Source: Nocardia yamanashiensis NBRC 100130 (lineage in GTDB: Bacteria > Actinomycetota > Actinomycetes > Mycobacteriales > Mycobacteriaceae). Taken from it: DNA of 64,000 nt. Each line of letters opens with the position of its first letter. Within the stretch, counting starts at the first letter, position 1. The DNA is taken from positions 310,001 through 374,000 of the forward strand of contig NZ_BDCD01000014.1 in the NCBI RefSeq assembly GCF_001613325.1, given 5' to 3'. A program made the translations under genes and the position numbers. Positions 8,423 to 19,099 of this stretch are shown piece by piece. Under the pieces are notes generated by a model. That model did no database searches. It had not been told where the DNA came from and saw only the letters and a program-made list of their open reading frames with translations.

Positions 8423-9667
8423 TCAGGCCGCTTCGGCCACCGGGGTTTTCGGCTCGGTGGCGGCGGGCCACGGAATGTAGACGGGGATGTAGCGGGCCAT
8501 CGCGGTCGCGCCGAGGGCAGCGAGGCCGCCGACGACAGCAACGGCCAGTGTCAGCGGAGCGGCCAGGGCCAGGCCGCTGATCAGTAGGGGGCCCGCGAAG
8601 GAGCCGCCGTCGTGGGTCAGGCGCCAGGCGGCGAGGAACTCGGCCCGGGTGGCGGCGGGGGCGACGTCGGCTCCGATGGTCATGATGACGCCGTTGCCGA
8701 TGCCGTTGCCGATACCCAGGATCACGGCGGCGAAAGTGAGGGTGAGCGGCGAATGGGTCAGCGGGACCAGCCAGAAGCCGACGGCCAGGATGGCCAGCGA
8801 GGGGACCGCGATGAAGCGGCGGCCGTAGCGGTCCATCAGCAGGCCGGCGGGGTAGGCGCACAGCACGTCCAGGCCGGCGCCGATGCCGTAGACCAGGCTG
8901 GCGGTGGCGGCGCTCGCACCGAGGTGATCGGCCCACAGCGGCAGCACCACTTCCCGCGACGAGCGGGCCGCGCCCATCAGCAGCGAACCCGCGCCGAGGG
9001 TGAACAGCAGGCCGTAATGGGTGCGGCCGATGGCGAGCAGGGAGGCGGCCGGGGTCCGATCGCCCTGGCTCGCAGCGGTTTCCGGGTCGGGCAGCCGCGC
9101 CATCAGGTACCCGGCGAGCGCGATGGCCACCGCCTGCACCAGGAAGCCGCCGCGCGGCCCGGCCCCGAGGATGGCGGCGGCCCCCAGGAACGGTCCGAGG
9201 AAGAAGCCCAGCCGCATGGCCCCGCCGAACAGTGCCATGGCTCGTGCGCGCTGTTCGAACGGCACCACCTCCGCCAGGTAGCTCATGCGCGCCAATCCCC
9301 AGATGGCATTGGACAATCCGGCGATCACCAGGCCCGCGCACAGCACCGGCACCGTCGGCGCGAGCAGGCACAGCAGCACGCCGAGCACGCCCGCGGTGCT
9401 GGCCGCGATGATCGAAAGTCGTTCGCCGAGGCGGGCCACCACCTGCCCGGCGGGAATATCGCCGAGCACCTGCCCGAGACCGACCAGTGCGACGGTGAAT
9501 CCGGCGACCGCCGGGGAGGCGCCCAGGTCCAGGGCCGTCAAGGTCATGACCGGTGCGGCGGCCCCCATCCCGACACCGTAGGCGGTGGCCGGGACGTAGA
9601 CGGTGAACAGCAACGGCCGAAGCGAGATCGGCGCGGCCGGGGCGGGCGTGGGGCGGCGGGTGGTCAT
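8423..9667 (-). CDS. MFS transporter
   Basis: Integral membrane transporter of the major facilitator superfamily (414 aa), with about 12 hydrophobic segments. The loop between segments 2 and 3 reads DIPAGQVVARLGERLS, and the equivalent loop in the second half reads YPAGLLMDRYGRRFIAV, the duplicated MFS signature. Substrate is unknown; drug or metabolite export are both possible. The start is ambiguous: ATG at 9667 (MTTRRP) is used here, but a TTG at 9703 with GGGA 6 bases upstream is also plausible. It is on the same strand as the SsuD-like gene but separated by the leader region. Confidence 0.85.
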   Translation of the reverse strand: MTTRRPTPAPAAPISLRPLLFTVYVPATAYGVGMGAAAPVMTLTALDLGASPAVAGFTVALVGLGQVLGDIPAGQVVARLGERLSIIAASTAGVLGVLLCLLAPTVPVLCAGLVIAGLSNAIWGLARMSYLAEVVPFEQRARAMALFGGAMRLGFFLGPFLGAAAILGAGPRGGFLVQAVAIALAGYLMARLPDPETAASQGDRTPAASLLAIGRTHYGLLFTLGAGSLLMGAARSSREVVLPLWADHLGASAATASLVYGIGAGLDVLCAYPAGLLMDRYGRRFIAVPSLAILAVGFWLVPLTHSPLTLTFAAVILGIGNGIGNGVIMTIGADVAPAATRAEFLAAWRLTHDGGSFAGPLLISGLALAAPLTLAVAVVGGLAALGATAMARYIPVYIPWPAATEPKTPVAEAA

Positions 9668-9778
9668 CCGGTGACTGTGCGGAGGCGAGCGCCCCCGGGG
9701 CAAACGCGTTCCCGCAGCGTGGAAATCAGCGTGATTGCAATCAGCGCGAACATATGGGAAGCAGCGCCGGAAACGAAC

Positions 9779-9810
9779 GAGGGCCGGGCATCCGATGATG
9801 CCCGGCCCTC
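9779..9810 (-). terminator. Hairpin terminator after tpiA
   Basis: A perfect 14-bp stem (9779-9792 with 9797-9810) closes a CGAT tetraloop and lies 15 bp past the tpiA stop. The following minus-strand sequence TCGTTCGTTT is moderately T-rich. It ends the gap-pgk-tpiA unit. Confidence 0.85.
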
Positions 9811-9825
9811 GAAACCCGTATTGCC

Positions 9826-10611
9826 TTACGGCAGCGGACCGCCCGCGGCGATCGCCGACAGGGTGGCGAATTCGTCGCCCTTGAGCGACGCGCCGCCGAC
9901 CAGAGCGCCGTCGATATCGGTCTGACCGACCAGCTCGCCGACGTTCTTGGCGTTCACCGAACCGCCGTAGAGCACCCGGACGCCCGCCGCCACTTCGGGA
10001 TTCGCCAGTTCGGCGAGCTCCTTGCGGATGGCGCCGCAGACTTCCTGCGCGTCGGCCGGGGTGGCGACCTTACCGGTGCCGATGGCCCAGACCGGCTCGT
10101 AGGCGATGACGATCTTGGAGATTTCCTCCGCCGTCAGGCCCTTGAGCGAACCGCGCAGCTGCTCCAGGTTGTATTCCACGTGGGTCTTGGATTCGCGGAT
10201 GCCCAGGCCCTCGCCGATGCACACGATCGGCGTGATGCCGTACTCGAGCGCCCGCTTGGCCTTCTCCAGCACGATGGAATCGGTCTCGTTGTGGTACTGC
10301 CGCCGCTCGGAGTGGCCGACCACGACGAACGAGCAGCCCAGCTTGGCCAGCATGGAACCGCTGATCTCGCCGGTGTACGCGCCTTCCTTGTGAGTCGAGA
10401 CATCCTGCGCGCCATAGGTGATCAGCAGGCGGTCACCTTCGACGAGCGTCTGCACGCTGCGCAGGTCGGTGAACGGCGGGATGACCGTCACGTCGACCTT
10501 GTCGAAGTACTTCTCCGGCAGCGCGAAGGCGATCTTCTGCACCAGGGCGATGGCCTCGAGGTGATTGAGGTTCATCTTCCAGTTGCCGGCGATGAGGGGT
10601 TTACGCGCCAT
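9826..10611 (-). CDS. tpiA: Triosephosphate isomerase
   Basis: Glycolytic enzyme interconverting dihydroxyacetone phosphate and glyceraldehyde 3-phosphate (261 aa, normal length). Visible active-site elements are the N-terminal GNWKMNLN with its lysine, the catalytic His in VVVGHSERR, the catalytic Glu in IAYEPVWAIGTG with the flexible loop, and LYGGSVN phosphate-binding loop near the C-terminus. It starts 3 bp after pgk ends and is followed by a strong hairpin terminator, so it closes the gap-pgk-tpiA operon. Confidence 0.99.
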   Translation of the reverse strand: MARKPLIAGNWKMNLNHLEAIALVQKIAFALPEKYFDKVDVTVIPPFTDLRSVQTLVEGDRLLITYGAQDVSTHKEGAYTGEISGSMLAKLGCSFVVVGHSERRQYHNETDSIVLEKAKRALEYGITPIVCIGEGLGIRESKTHVEYNLEQLRGSLKGLTAEEISKIVIAYEPVWAIGTGKVATPADAQEVCGAIRKELAELANPEVAAGVRVLYGGSVNAKNVGELVGQTDIDGALVGGASLKGDEFATLSAIAAGGPLP

Positions 10612-10614
10612 GGT

Positions 10615-11826
<1,212 letters not shown>

Positions 11827-11830
11827 AGGT

Positions 11831-12850
<1,020 letters not shown>

Positions 12851-12897
12851 GTTATCGCTCCTCAGCTTTCAAGCGGATCGTTTCCGTTGCTCCAACT

Positions 12898-12938
12898 ACC
12901 CTAGCGCTGCCTGGAAACATCACCGACACGCAGGTGTC
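12898..12938 (-). promoter_or_regulatory. gap promoter with GACAC/GTGTC operator-like repeat
   Basis: On the minus strand a -10-like TAGGGT occupies 12903-12898, about 48 bases ahead of the gap GTG. At the -35 position is an inverted repeat with arms GACAC and GTGTC separated by 4 bp (12925-12938). GACAC is the core reported for WhiA binding in Streptomyces, and whiA is the next gene upstream. Regulation by WhiA is a hypothesis from motif and position. Confidence 0.4.
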
Positions 12939-13052
12939 ACCAGTGTGCTAGGTATGTCACGAAATGGTCTCGGCGGTTATCGGCCGGGTTCGTCCGGCGT
13001 GTCGAAATCGCCCGCAGCACAAACCGACCGGACCGATTTATTACTGACAGCA

Positions 13053-13086
13053 GCGAACCCCCGGCATCGAATGCGCGGGGGTTCGC
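13053..13086 (-). terminator. Hairpin terminator after whiA
   Basis: A perfect 11-bp stem, GCGAACCCCCG (13053-13063) with its complement (13076-13086), closes a 12-base loop. It lies 6 bp past the whiA stop, and the following minus-strand sequence contains AATAAAT. It separates the rapZ-yvcK-whiA unit from gap. Confidence 0.85.
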
Positions 13087-13092
13087 GGCGGT

Positions 13093-14076
13093 TCAGGCTT
13101 CTTCCAGCAACTCCGCTGTCACGGCGGATTCGGTGTCGGGGATGCCCAATTCCTTGGCCCGCCGGTCGGCCATCGACAACAAGCGTCGAATCCGCCCTGC
13201 CACAGCGTCTTTGGTCATCGGCGGGTCGGCCAGCTGGCCGAGTTCCTCCAGTGACGCCTGCCGGTGCAGGACGCGCAGCTTGCCGGCCGCGGCCAAATGG
13301 TCGGGTACATCGTCGGCGAGGATCTCCAGCGCGCGTTCCACGCGGGCGGCGGCGGCGACCGCGGCCCGGGCGGATCGGCGCAGGTTCGCGTCGTCGAAGT
13401 TGGCCAGGCGGTTCGCCGTGGCGCGGACTTCGCGGCGCATGCGCCGTTCCTCCCACGTCAGGCGGGTGTCCTGCGCACCCATGCGGGTGAGCAGGGCGCC
13501 GATGGCCTCACCGTCGCGCACCACGACGCGGTCGGTGCCGCGTACTTCGCGCGCTTTGGCCGAGATGCCCATGCGCCGGGCCGCGCCGACGAGCGCGAGC
13601 GCCGCCTCGGGACCGGGGCAGCTCACCTCGAGCGCCGACGAGCGGCCGGGTTCGGTGAGCGAGCCGTGCGCGAGAAACGCTCCGCGCCAAGCCGCTTCCG
13701 CATCCCCGATGCTGCCGCCGACCACCTGCGCGGGTAGACCGCGCACGGGACGACCGCGCACATCGAGCAACCCGGTCTGGCGCGCCAGCGCCTCGCCTTC
13801 CTTGGAAACCCTTACTACGTACCGGGAGGTTTTCCGGAGTCCGCCCGCGCCTAGTACATGCACGTCCGAGCCGTAGCCGTACAGCTCGAATATCTCGCGG
13901 CGCAGCCGGCGCGCGATGGAACCCATGTCCACCTCGGCCTCGACGATCACGCGACCGCCGACGATGTGCAATCCACCGGCGAACCGCAGTAGCGCGGACA
14001 ATTCGGCCTTGCGCGAGCTCACCTGAGACACGGTGAGCCGGCTCAGCTCGTCCTTCACTTCCGCTGTCATCGCCAC
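13093..14076 (-). CDS. whiA: WhiA DNA-binding regulator
   Basis: Sporulation/cell-division regulator of the WhiA family (327 aa). The N-terminal part looks like a degenerate LAGLIDADG homing-endonuclease domain (residues about 20-190), and the C-terminal part is a helix-turn-helix (SLEELGQLADPPMTKDAVAG, then RIRRLLSMADRRA). Nocardia-type bacteria do not form Streptomyces-style spores in all cases, so its role here is probably in septation or hyphal fragmentation. It overlaps the end of yvcK by 10 bp in the universally conserved rapZ-yvcK-whiA order. Confidence 0.97.
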   Translation of the reverse strand: MAMTAEVKDELSRLTVSQVSSRKAELSALLRFAGGLHIVGGRVIVEAEVDMGSIARRLRREIFELYGYGSDVHVLGAGGLRKTSRYVVRVSKEGEALARQTGLLDVRGRPVRGLPAQVVGGSIGDAEAAWRGAFLAHGSLTEPGRSSALEVSCPGPEAALALVGAARRMGISAKAREVRGTDRVVVRDGEAIGALLTRMGAQDTRLTWEERRMRREVRATANRLANFDDANLRRSARAAVAAAARVERALEILADDVPDHLAAAGKLRVLHRQASLEELGQLADPPMTKDAVAGRIRRLLSMADRRAKELGIPDTESAVTAELLEEA

Positions 14077-15113
14077 GAGACGCGCTCCTTTCCACCCAAC
14101 CCGGACCGCACACTCTGGCCCATATGCCGTCCTTCGACTCGAAGCCCTGCCAATTCCGGCCGAGGTTGCCGGATCACCTGATCCAGTGCGGCGGCAAGCT
14201 TTCCGGGGTGGTGCCGGTCCGTCCCCGCCTCGGCGACATCAGCGAAGGTTACTCGTGCTCGCAGCTGTTCGGCAGCTCTTGCCACATGTTCGCGTTCCCT
14301 ACCCTCGGGTACGGAACCGGAATCGACCAAAACATGATCCACCGTGAAATCCGGTGCGTGCTGGGACAATACATGCAGGTGCCGTTCGGCGGAGAATCCG
14401 GCCGTTTCGCCCGGTTCCGCAGCGAGGTTGAGCACCAGCACTTTCCGCGCCCGAGTGTGAAGCAGAGCTTCGTGCAATTCGGGCACGAGCACGTGCGGGA
14501 TGACGCTGGTGAACCAGCTCCCCGGACCCAGCACCACCACGTCCGCGTGCTCGATGGCCGAGGTGGCCTCCGGGCTCGCGGGCGGGTCCGAGGGAATCAA
14601 TCGCACGCGACGTACTTTTCCGGGCGTGGTGGCGACCGCGACCTGACCGCGGATGCAGCGGCTGACGCGCGGATCCCCTTCCAGCCCAGCCACATCCGCC
14701 TCGATGGTGAGGGCGATGGGCGACATCGGCAGCACCCGTCCGGTGATGCGCAGGATCTTGCCGGCCTCGTCGAGCGCGGCCACCGGATCACCGAGTTCCT
14801 CGGTCAGTCCGGCCAGGATCAGATTGCCGACGGAATGGCCCGCGAGCGCGCCGGTGCCGCCGAAACGGTGCTGCAGCGTGCGCGCCCAGATGCCGTCGGA
14901 TTCCTCGGCCAGCGCGGCCAGGGCCATCCGTAGGTCACCGGGCGGCAGGATGCCCAGTTCGGCGCGTAGCCGTCCGGAGGAGCCGCCGTCGTCGGCGACC
15001 GTCACCACCGCCGTGATCTTGCGGGTCAGCCGCCGGATGGCGGTCAGCGTGGCGTACAGGCCGTGCCCGCCGCCCAGCGCGACGATCGCCGGGTTGGTTT
15101 CGCGCCCACTCAT
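14067..15113 (-). CDS. yvcK: YvcK/CofD-like family protein (gluconeogenesis factor)
   Basis: Cytoplasmic protein of 348 aa. The nucleotide-sugar/phosphate-binding N-terminus ALGGGHGLYATL and the VVTVADDGGSSGRLR segment are hallmark sequences. YvcK proteins bind UDP-sugars and influence cell-wall synthesis and growth on gluconeogenic carbon; the M. tuberculosis counterpart (CuvA) localises to the growing pole. It overlaps the rapZ stop by 4 bp (ATGA) and whiA by 10 bp, so all three genes are translationally coupled. Confidence 0.96.
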   Translation of the reverse strand: MSGRETNPAIVALGGGHGLYATLTAIRRLTRKITAVVTVADDGGSSGRLRAELGILPPGDLRMALAALAEESDGIWARTLQHRFGGTGALAGHSVGNLILAGLTEELGDPVAALDEAGKILRITGRVLPMSPIALTIEADVAGLEGDPRVSRCIRGQVAVATTPGKVRRVRLIPSDPPASPEATSAIEHADVVVLGPGSWFTSVIPHVLVPELHEALLHTRARKVLVLNLAAEPGETAGFSAERHLHVLSQHAPDFTVDHVLVDSGSVPEGREREHVARAAEQLRARVTFADVAEAGTDRHHPGKLAAALDQVIRQPRPELAGLRVEGRHMGQSVRSGLGGKERVSWR

Positions 15114-16054
15114 TCTCGCCCCAGATCCCGGTGTACCACGCGCACCACATCGCGCGAACCGTTGTCCGCGCCGGTGCCTAGTTCCTCACCCAATGCTTCC
15201 GCTATGGCCACGCTGCGGTGTTTGCCACCCGTGCAACCCACTGCCACGGTCATGTATCGCTTCCCCTCTTGGCGGTAGCCCTCGGTGGTGAGATCGACGA
15301 GGTGCCGCGCGGTGCCCAGGTAATCCTGTGCACCCGGCCGCGACAGCACGTACTCGCTCACCGGGGCATCCTGTCCGGTCTGTTCGCGGAGTTCGGGCAC
15401 CCAATGCGGATTGGGCAGAAAACGCAAATCCAACACCATGTCGGCGTCGAGTGGTACTCCGTACTTGAAACCGAACGACTGGATCGTTAATTGGAGCGCG
15501 GTCGGCGCGGCGCCCCCGTATGCCTCCTCCAACTTGCGGTGTAACTGATGAATGGACAGCGCCGTCGTGTCGATCACGAGATCGGCGGCCGTCTTCACCG
15601 AGGACAGCCGCTCGCGTTCCGCGGCGATGCCCGCGGTGAGGGTGCCGTCGGCGCTCTCGCTCTGCAGCGGATGCCGTCGCCGCGCGAAACCGAAGCGGCG
15701 GATCAGGACGTCATCGCTGGCTTCCAGGAACAGGATCCGGGTGCTCACACCCGAGTTGCGCAGTTGTGCGGTGACCGCGGAGAGATTGCCGGTGAAGAAG
15801 CGGCTGCGCACATCCATCACCAGGGCCAGTTTGCGAATGGGCGGGTCGGCGCTCTCCCCCAGCTCGACCATGCGGCCGATGAGTTCGGGGGGCAGATTGT
15901 CGGCCACGTAGTACCCGAGGTCCTCGAGCACCTTGGCGGCGGTGCCGCGACCGGCGCCGGACAATCCGGTCACGATGACGACCTGCTGGGGATCACCGAT
16001 ATCGGTCGCATTGGAGTTCTCGACCGCACTGCTGCTGGCTTCGACGCGCGTCAT
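15110..16054 (-). CDS. rapZ: RapZ/YvcJ-family nucleotide-binding protein
   Basis: P-loop protein of 314 aa. The Walker A is VIVTGLSGAGRGTAAKVLED; the Gly in place of the Ser seen in E. coli (GRGT rather than GRST) is normal in mycobacterial relatives. The C-terminal domain contains FGFKYGVPLDADMVLDLRFL and the conserved VAVGCTGGKHRSVAIAEAL. In E. coli RapZ controls GlmS synthesis through small RNAs; in actinobacteria the role is not settled. It is the first gene of rapZ-yvcK-whiA; its upstream region carries paired GTGTC-containing boxes. Confidence 0.96.
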   Translation of the reverse strand: MTRVEASSSAVENSNATDIGDPQQVVIVTGLSGAGRGTAAKVLEDLGYYVADNLPPELIGRMVELGESADPPIRKLALVMDVRSRFFTGNLSAVTAQLRNSGVSTRILFLEASDDVLIRRFGFARRRHPLQSESADGTLTAGIAAERERLSSVKTAADLVIDTTALSIHQLHRKLEEAYGGAAPTALQLTIQSFGFKYGVPLDADMVLDLRFLPNPHWVPELREQTGQDAPVSEYVLSRPGAQDYLGTARHLVDLTTEGYRQEGKRYMTVAVGCTGGKHRSVAIAEALGEELGTGADNGSRDVVRVVHRDLGRE

Positions 16055-16176
16055 GTCCTACCGGGGGTTCGTGTCTGGGGCTTTCCTCGATCATCCTGCA
16101 CCGATGCCGGTTTACCCGGCAGGCTCACGAGTTATCAGTGATACAGATGTGATTGTTGCGCTTCACCTGCACACAC

Positions 16177-16210
16177 GGCGTGTCGCGAAATGTTTGCTCG
16201 GCGTGTCGCA
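16177..16210 (+). promoter_or_regulatory. Tandem GGCGTGTCGCG boxes, 23 bp apart, upstream of rapZ
   Basis: GGCGTGTCGCG (16177-16187) and GGCGTGTCGCA (16200-16210) are direct repeats with a 23-bp period in the rapZ-uvrC gap, 123-156 bp ahead of the rapZ start. Each contains GTGTC, complement of GACAC. The same motif pair with the same 23-bp period occurs at 54741-54774. Candidate protein-binding sites; WhiA autoregulation is a possibility since whiA is in this operon. Confidence 0.45.
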
Positions 16211-16253
16211 CTCTACCGGGCGTGGACGGAACTGCTCGGTTTCGAAGCGCCGG

Positions 16254-18251
16254 CTACTCGCCGCGTAGTGCCGCGAGCACCGCGTTGGCCGTCGCCACGC
16301 CGATGCCGGGGACCTCGGTGATCTGCTCCACCGTAGCCTGCTTGAGCTTGGCCACGGACCCGAAATGCGTGACCAGAGCGGTTTTCCGGGCCTGGCCCAG
16401 ACCGGGGACGGCATCGAGGGCCGATTCGGTCATACGCCGCGAGCGCTTGCTGCGATGGAAGGTGATGGCGAAGCGGTGCGCCTCGTCACGCACGCGCTGC
16501 AACAGGTACAGCGCCTCGCTGGTGCGCGGCATGATCACCGGATCGGCTTCATTGGGGACCCAGACCTCTTCCAGGCGCTTGGCCAGGCCGATGACGGCGA
16601 CGTCGGTGATGCCGAGTTCGTCCAGGACCTCGGCGGCGGCATTGACCTGCGGGGCGCCGCCGTCGACCACGTACAGGTTGGGCGGGTAGGCGAAACGGCG
16701 CGGCTTGCCGGTCTTGGGGTCGATACCGGGGAGGCCGGATTCTGTTGCCGCCGAATCGGATTCGAGGTCGGCGGCCTCGGCGGCGTCCAGGTCGCGGCGT
16801 AGCTTGGCGAAGCGGCGGCGGGTGACCTCGGCGATGCTGGCGACGTCGTCGGAGCGGCCCTCGCCCGCGGCCTCCTTGATGGCGTAGTGCCGGTATTCGG
16901 ACTTGCGGGCCAGGCCGTCCTCGAACACCACCAGCGAGGCCACCACATCGGTGCCCTGCACATGGCTGATGTCCACGCACTCGATGCGCAGCGGGGCGCT
17001 GTCGAGGTCGAGAGCGTCCTGGAGTTCCTGCAGCGCGGCCGAGCGGGCGGTCAGGTCGCCGGCGCGCTTGAGCTTGTGCTGCTGAAGCGCTTCGAGGGCA
17101 TTGCGCTGCACGGTTTCGGCCAGGGCCTTCTTGTCGCCGCGCTGCGGCACCCGCAGCTGAACCGCCGAGCCGCGCAGGTTCGACAGCCAGTCCTGGACCT
17201 GTTCGGCGGCCGCGGGCAGGGCCGGGACCAGCACCTCGCGCGGCACCACGGCGCCGGGCTGTTCGTCGCCGGACTGGGCGGCGACCGTGGTCTGCTCGCC
17301 GTAGAACTGGGTGAGGAACTGCTCGACCAGCGCGGGCAGTTCGCCGCCGGACTCCAGGGTGTCGATGGCGTCGCCGGATTTGTCGACCACCCAGCCGCGC
17401 TGCCCGCGCACCCGGCCGTCGCGCACGTGGAACACCTGCACCGCCACCTCGAGGTCGTCGAGGGCGAAGGCGATGACGTCGGCGTCGGTCCCGGTGCCCA
17501 GCACCACGGCCTGCTTCTCCAGCGCCCGCTTGAGCGCCTGCACATCGTCGCGCAGGCGAGCGGCCAGTTCGAAGTCGAGTTCGTCGGAGGCGTCGAGCAT
17601 GCGCTTCTCGAGCTGCTTGACCAGCCGGTCGGTCTTACCGGCGAGGAAGTCGCAGAAGTCGTCCACGATCTGCCGGTGCTCGGCCGCGTTCACCCGGCCC
17701 ACGCACGGCGCGGAGCACTTGTCGATGTAGCCGAGCAGGCACGGCCGCCCGATCTGGTTGTGCCGCTTGAAGACTCCCGCCGAACAGGTGCGCACCGGGA
17801 ACACGCGCAGCAGCAGATCCAAGGTCTCGCGAATCGCCCAGGCGTGCGCATAGGGGCCGAAGTACCGGACGCCCTTCTTGCGCGCGCCCCGGTAGACGAA
17901 GACGCGCGGGTATTCCTCGTCGAGGCTCACCGCCAGCACCGGATACGACTTGTCGTCGCGGTAGCGCACATTGAAGCGCGGATCGAATTCCTTGATCCAG
18001 TTGTATTCCAGCTGCAGCGCTTCGACTTCCGTGGACACCACGGTCCACTCCACGCTCGCGGCGGTGGTCACCATCTGCCGCGTCCGCGGATGCAGCCCCG
18101 CCACATCCGCGAAGTACGAGTTCAACCGGCTCCGCAGGCTTTTCGCCTTACCGACGTAGATGACCCGGCCGTGCTTGTCCCGGAACTTGTACACACCGGG
18201 TTCGACGGGAATGGTGCCCGGCGCGGGCCGGTACGTCGCGGGATCTGCCAC
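16254..18251 (-). CDS. uvrC: UvrABC excinuclease subunit C
   Basis: Nucleotide excision repair endonuclease (665 aa). The N-terminal GIY-YIG nuclease domain begins PGVYKFRDKHGRVIYVGKAK and makes the 3' cut. A UVR (UvrB-interacting) segment follows near residue 215, then the RNase H-like domain (ECVDISHVQGTDVVASLVVF) for the 5' cut. The C-terminus has two helix-hairpin-helix motifs (VPGLGQARKTALV and VPGIGVATANAVL). The actinobacterial protein carries a short acidic insert (AADLESDSAATESG) before VVDGGAPQ. It lies 199 bp upstream of rapZ on the same strand. Confidence 0.98.
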   Translation of the reverse strand: MADPATYRPAPGTIPVEPGVYKFRDKHGRVIYVGKAKSLRSRLNSYFADVAGLHPRTRQMVTTAASVEWTVVSTEVEALQLEYNWIKEFDPRFNVRYRDDKSYPVLAVSLDEEYPRVFVYRGARKKGVRYFGPYAHAWAIRETLDLLLRVFPVRTCSAGVFKRHNQIGRPCLLGYIDKCSAPCVGRVNAAEHRQIVDDFCDFLAGKTDRLVKQLEKRMLDASDELDFELAARLRDDVQALKRALEKQAVVLGTGTDADVIAFALDDLEVAVQVFHVRDGRVRGQRGWVVDKSGDAIDTLESGGELPALVEQFLTQFYGEQTTVAAQSGDEQPGAVVPREVLVPALPAAAEQVQDWLSNLRGSAVQLRVPQRGDKKALAETVQRNALEALQQHKLKRAGDLTARSAALQELQDALDLDSAPLRIECVDISHVQGTDVVASLVVFEDGLARKSEYRHYAIKEAAGEGRSDDVASIAEVTRRRFAKLRRDLDAAEAADLESDSAATESGLPGIDPKTGKPRRFAYPPNLYVVDGGAPQVNAAAEVLDELGITDVAVIGLAKRLEEVWVPNEADPVIMPRTSEALYLLQRVRDEAHRFAITFHRSKRSRRMTESALDAVPGLGQARKTALVTHFGSVAKLKQATVEQITEVPGIGVATANAVLAALRGE

Positions 18252-18431
18252 TCGAACAGGTTAACGACCCGGTCCGACAGGACCGTCGGGCCGGTTCGCA
18301 CTCGGCCGCCGGACCACCCCGGCCGGTCGGTGCGACACGTCCGGGCGCACGCGCCACGCCGTCACTTCGCATCCGCGGGGCCTGCGGCGACGAACGTATC
18401 CACAAGATCAGTGAACAGAGATGGGAGCCCC

Positions 18432-18644
18432 ATGATCCGCCTTCGTCGCCGCCGCCGGTCGCTCGCGATCTGGTCCGCCTTGATGATGGCCGCCGCCGCG
18501 CTCGTGGGGGTGACCATGCCCGCGTCCGCCGCCGCGGAGAACGGGACCTTCTTCGTGTACGGCGATTACCTCGTGCATGACGCGACCACGGTGGTGTGCG
18601 CCGGCCACGCGCGCGAAGCTGTGAGCGCACCCGTCCTGGCCTGA
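18432..18644 (+). CDS. Small secreted protein, 70 aa, unknown function
   Basis: I do not recognise this gene. It opens with a basic stretch (MIRLRRRRRS), a hydrophobic core (residues about 11-28) and a signal-peptidase site at ASA-AAENG, leaving a mature peptide of roughly 37 residues with one cysteine (TTVVCAGHA). A GGGAG lies 4 bases ahead of the ATG. It is on the opposite strand to uvrC and 455 bp before another small secreted protein, with a palindromic repeat between them. The very short mature part might be a truncated remnant of a larger secreted protein. Confidence 0.6.
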   Translation: MIRLRRRRRSLAIWSALMMAAAALVGVTMPASAAAENGTFFVYGDYLVHDATTVVCAGHAREAVSAPVLA

Positions 18645-18766
18645 CCGCCGAGTCGCGAGCGCCTAGTACCGGCCGCGGGCGGCGCGGCACCCGGCCATCC
18701 CACAGGCCTCCCCGACCCTGGCATTACCGACTCCGGCATGCCTGTTCCGGCGCAGCCCAATCCGTC

Positions 18767-18834
18767 ATTCCGGCGTGCTGTTGGCAGGAATCTCACTGCG
18801 GCACGTGAGATCCCGGCCAAAAGCACGCCGGAAT
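18767..18834. repeat. Long imperfect palindrome (REP-like hairpin element)
   Basis: Two 30-nt arms (18767-18796 and 18805-18834) are complementary except at a few positions, with the shared core ATTCCGGCGTGCT on the left arm and AGCACGCCGGAAT on the right. The 8-base gap reads TGCGGCAC. It lies in the 455-bp gene-free stretch between the two small secreted protein genes, which otherwise holds no obvious gene. It looks like a dispersed intergenic hairpin repeat rather than a terminator, since it is 120 bp past the nearest stop. Confidence 0.75.
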
Positions 18835-18862
18835 GCCGACGGGCACGCCGGAATGCCGAGGG
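18823..18862. repeat. Two tandem 20-bp copies extending the palindrome's right arm
   Basis: GCACGCCGGAATGCCGACGG (18823-18842) is followed directly by a copy differing at one position (18843-18862). The first copy overlaps the right arm of the adjacent palindrome, so the arm itself has been duplicated. No coding potential was seen. Confidence 0.8.
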
Positions 18863-19099
18863 GGCGTGACCCACGATGACGGACCGCGCACACGCCGATT
18901 TCCGCACGCTGCGCGGAATTGCATTGCACGCAAGCATGCACGACGCGCCAGGCTCGGGAGTCGTTGGGCGCGTGGCCGGTCGCGACACGCCACGCCACGG
19001 GACCGATCGGCGCGTAATTACCGCGTCACGGCGCCGGGCGCGGTCACTATATGGACGAACTGTCTTTGGACCACCCGTCCGCATACGAACGGAGCACCA

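Noticed and set aside
16887..18644. Long plus-strand open frame antisense to uvrC running into the 70-aa secreted protein
   Set aside because: The frame over uvrC is a high-GC shadow; only the last 71 codons, after a good ribosome site, look like a gene.
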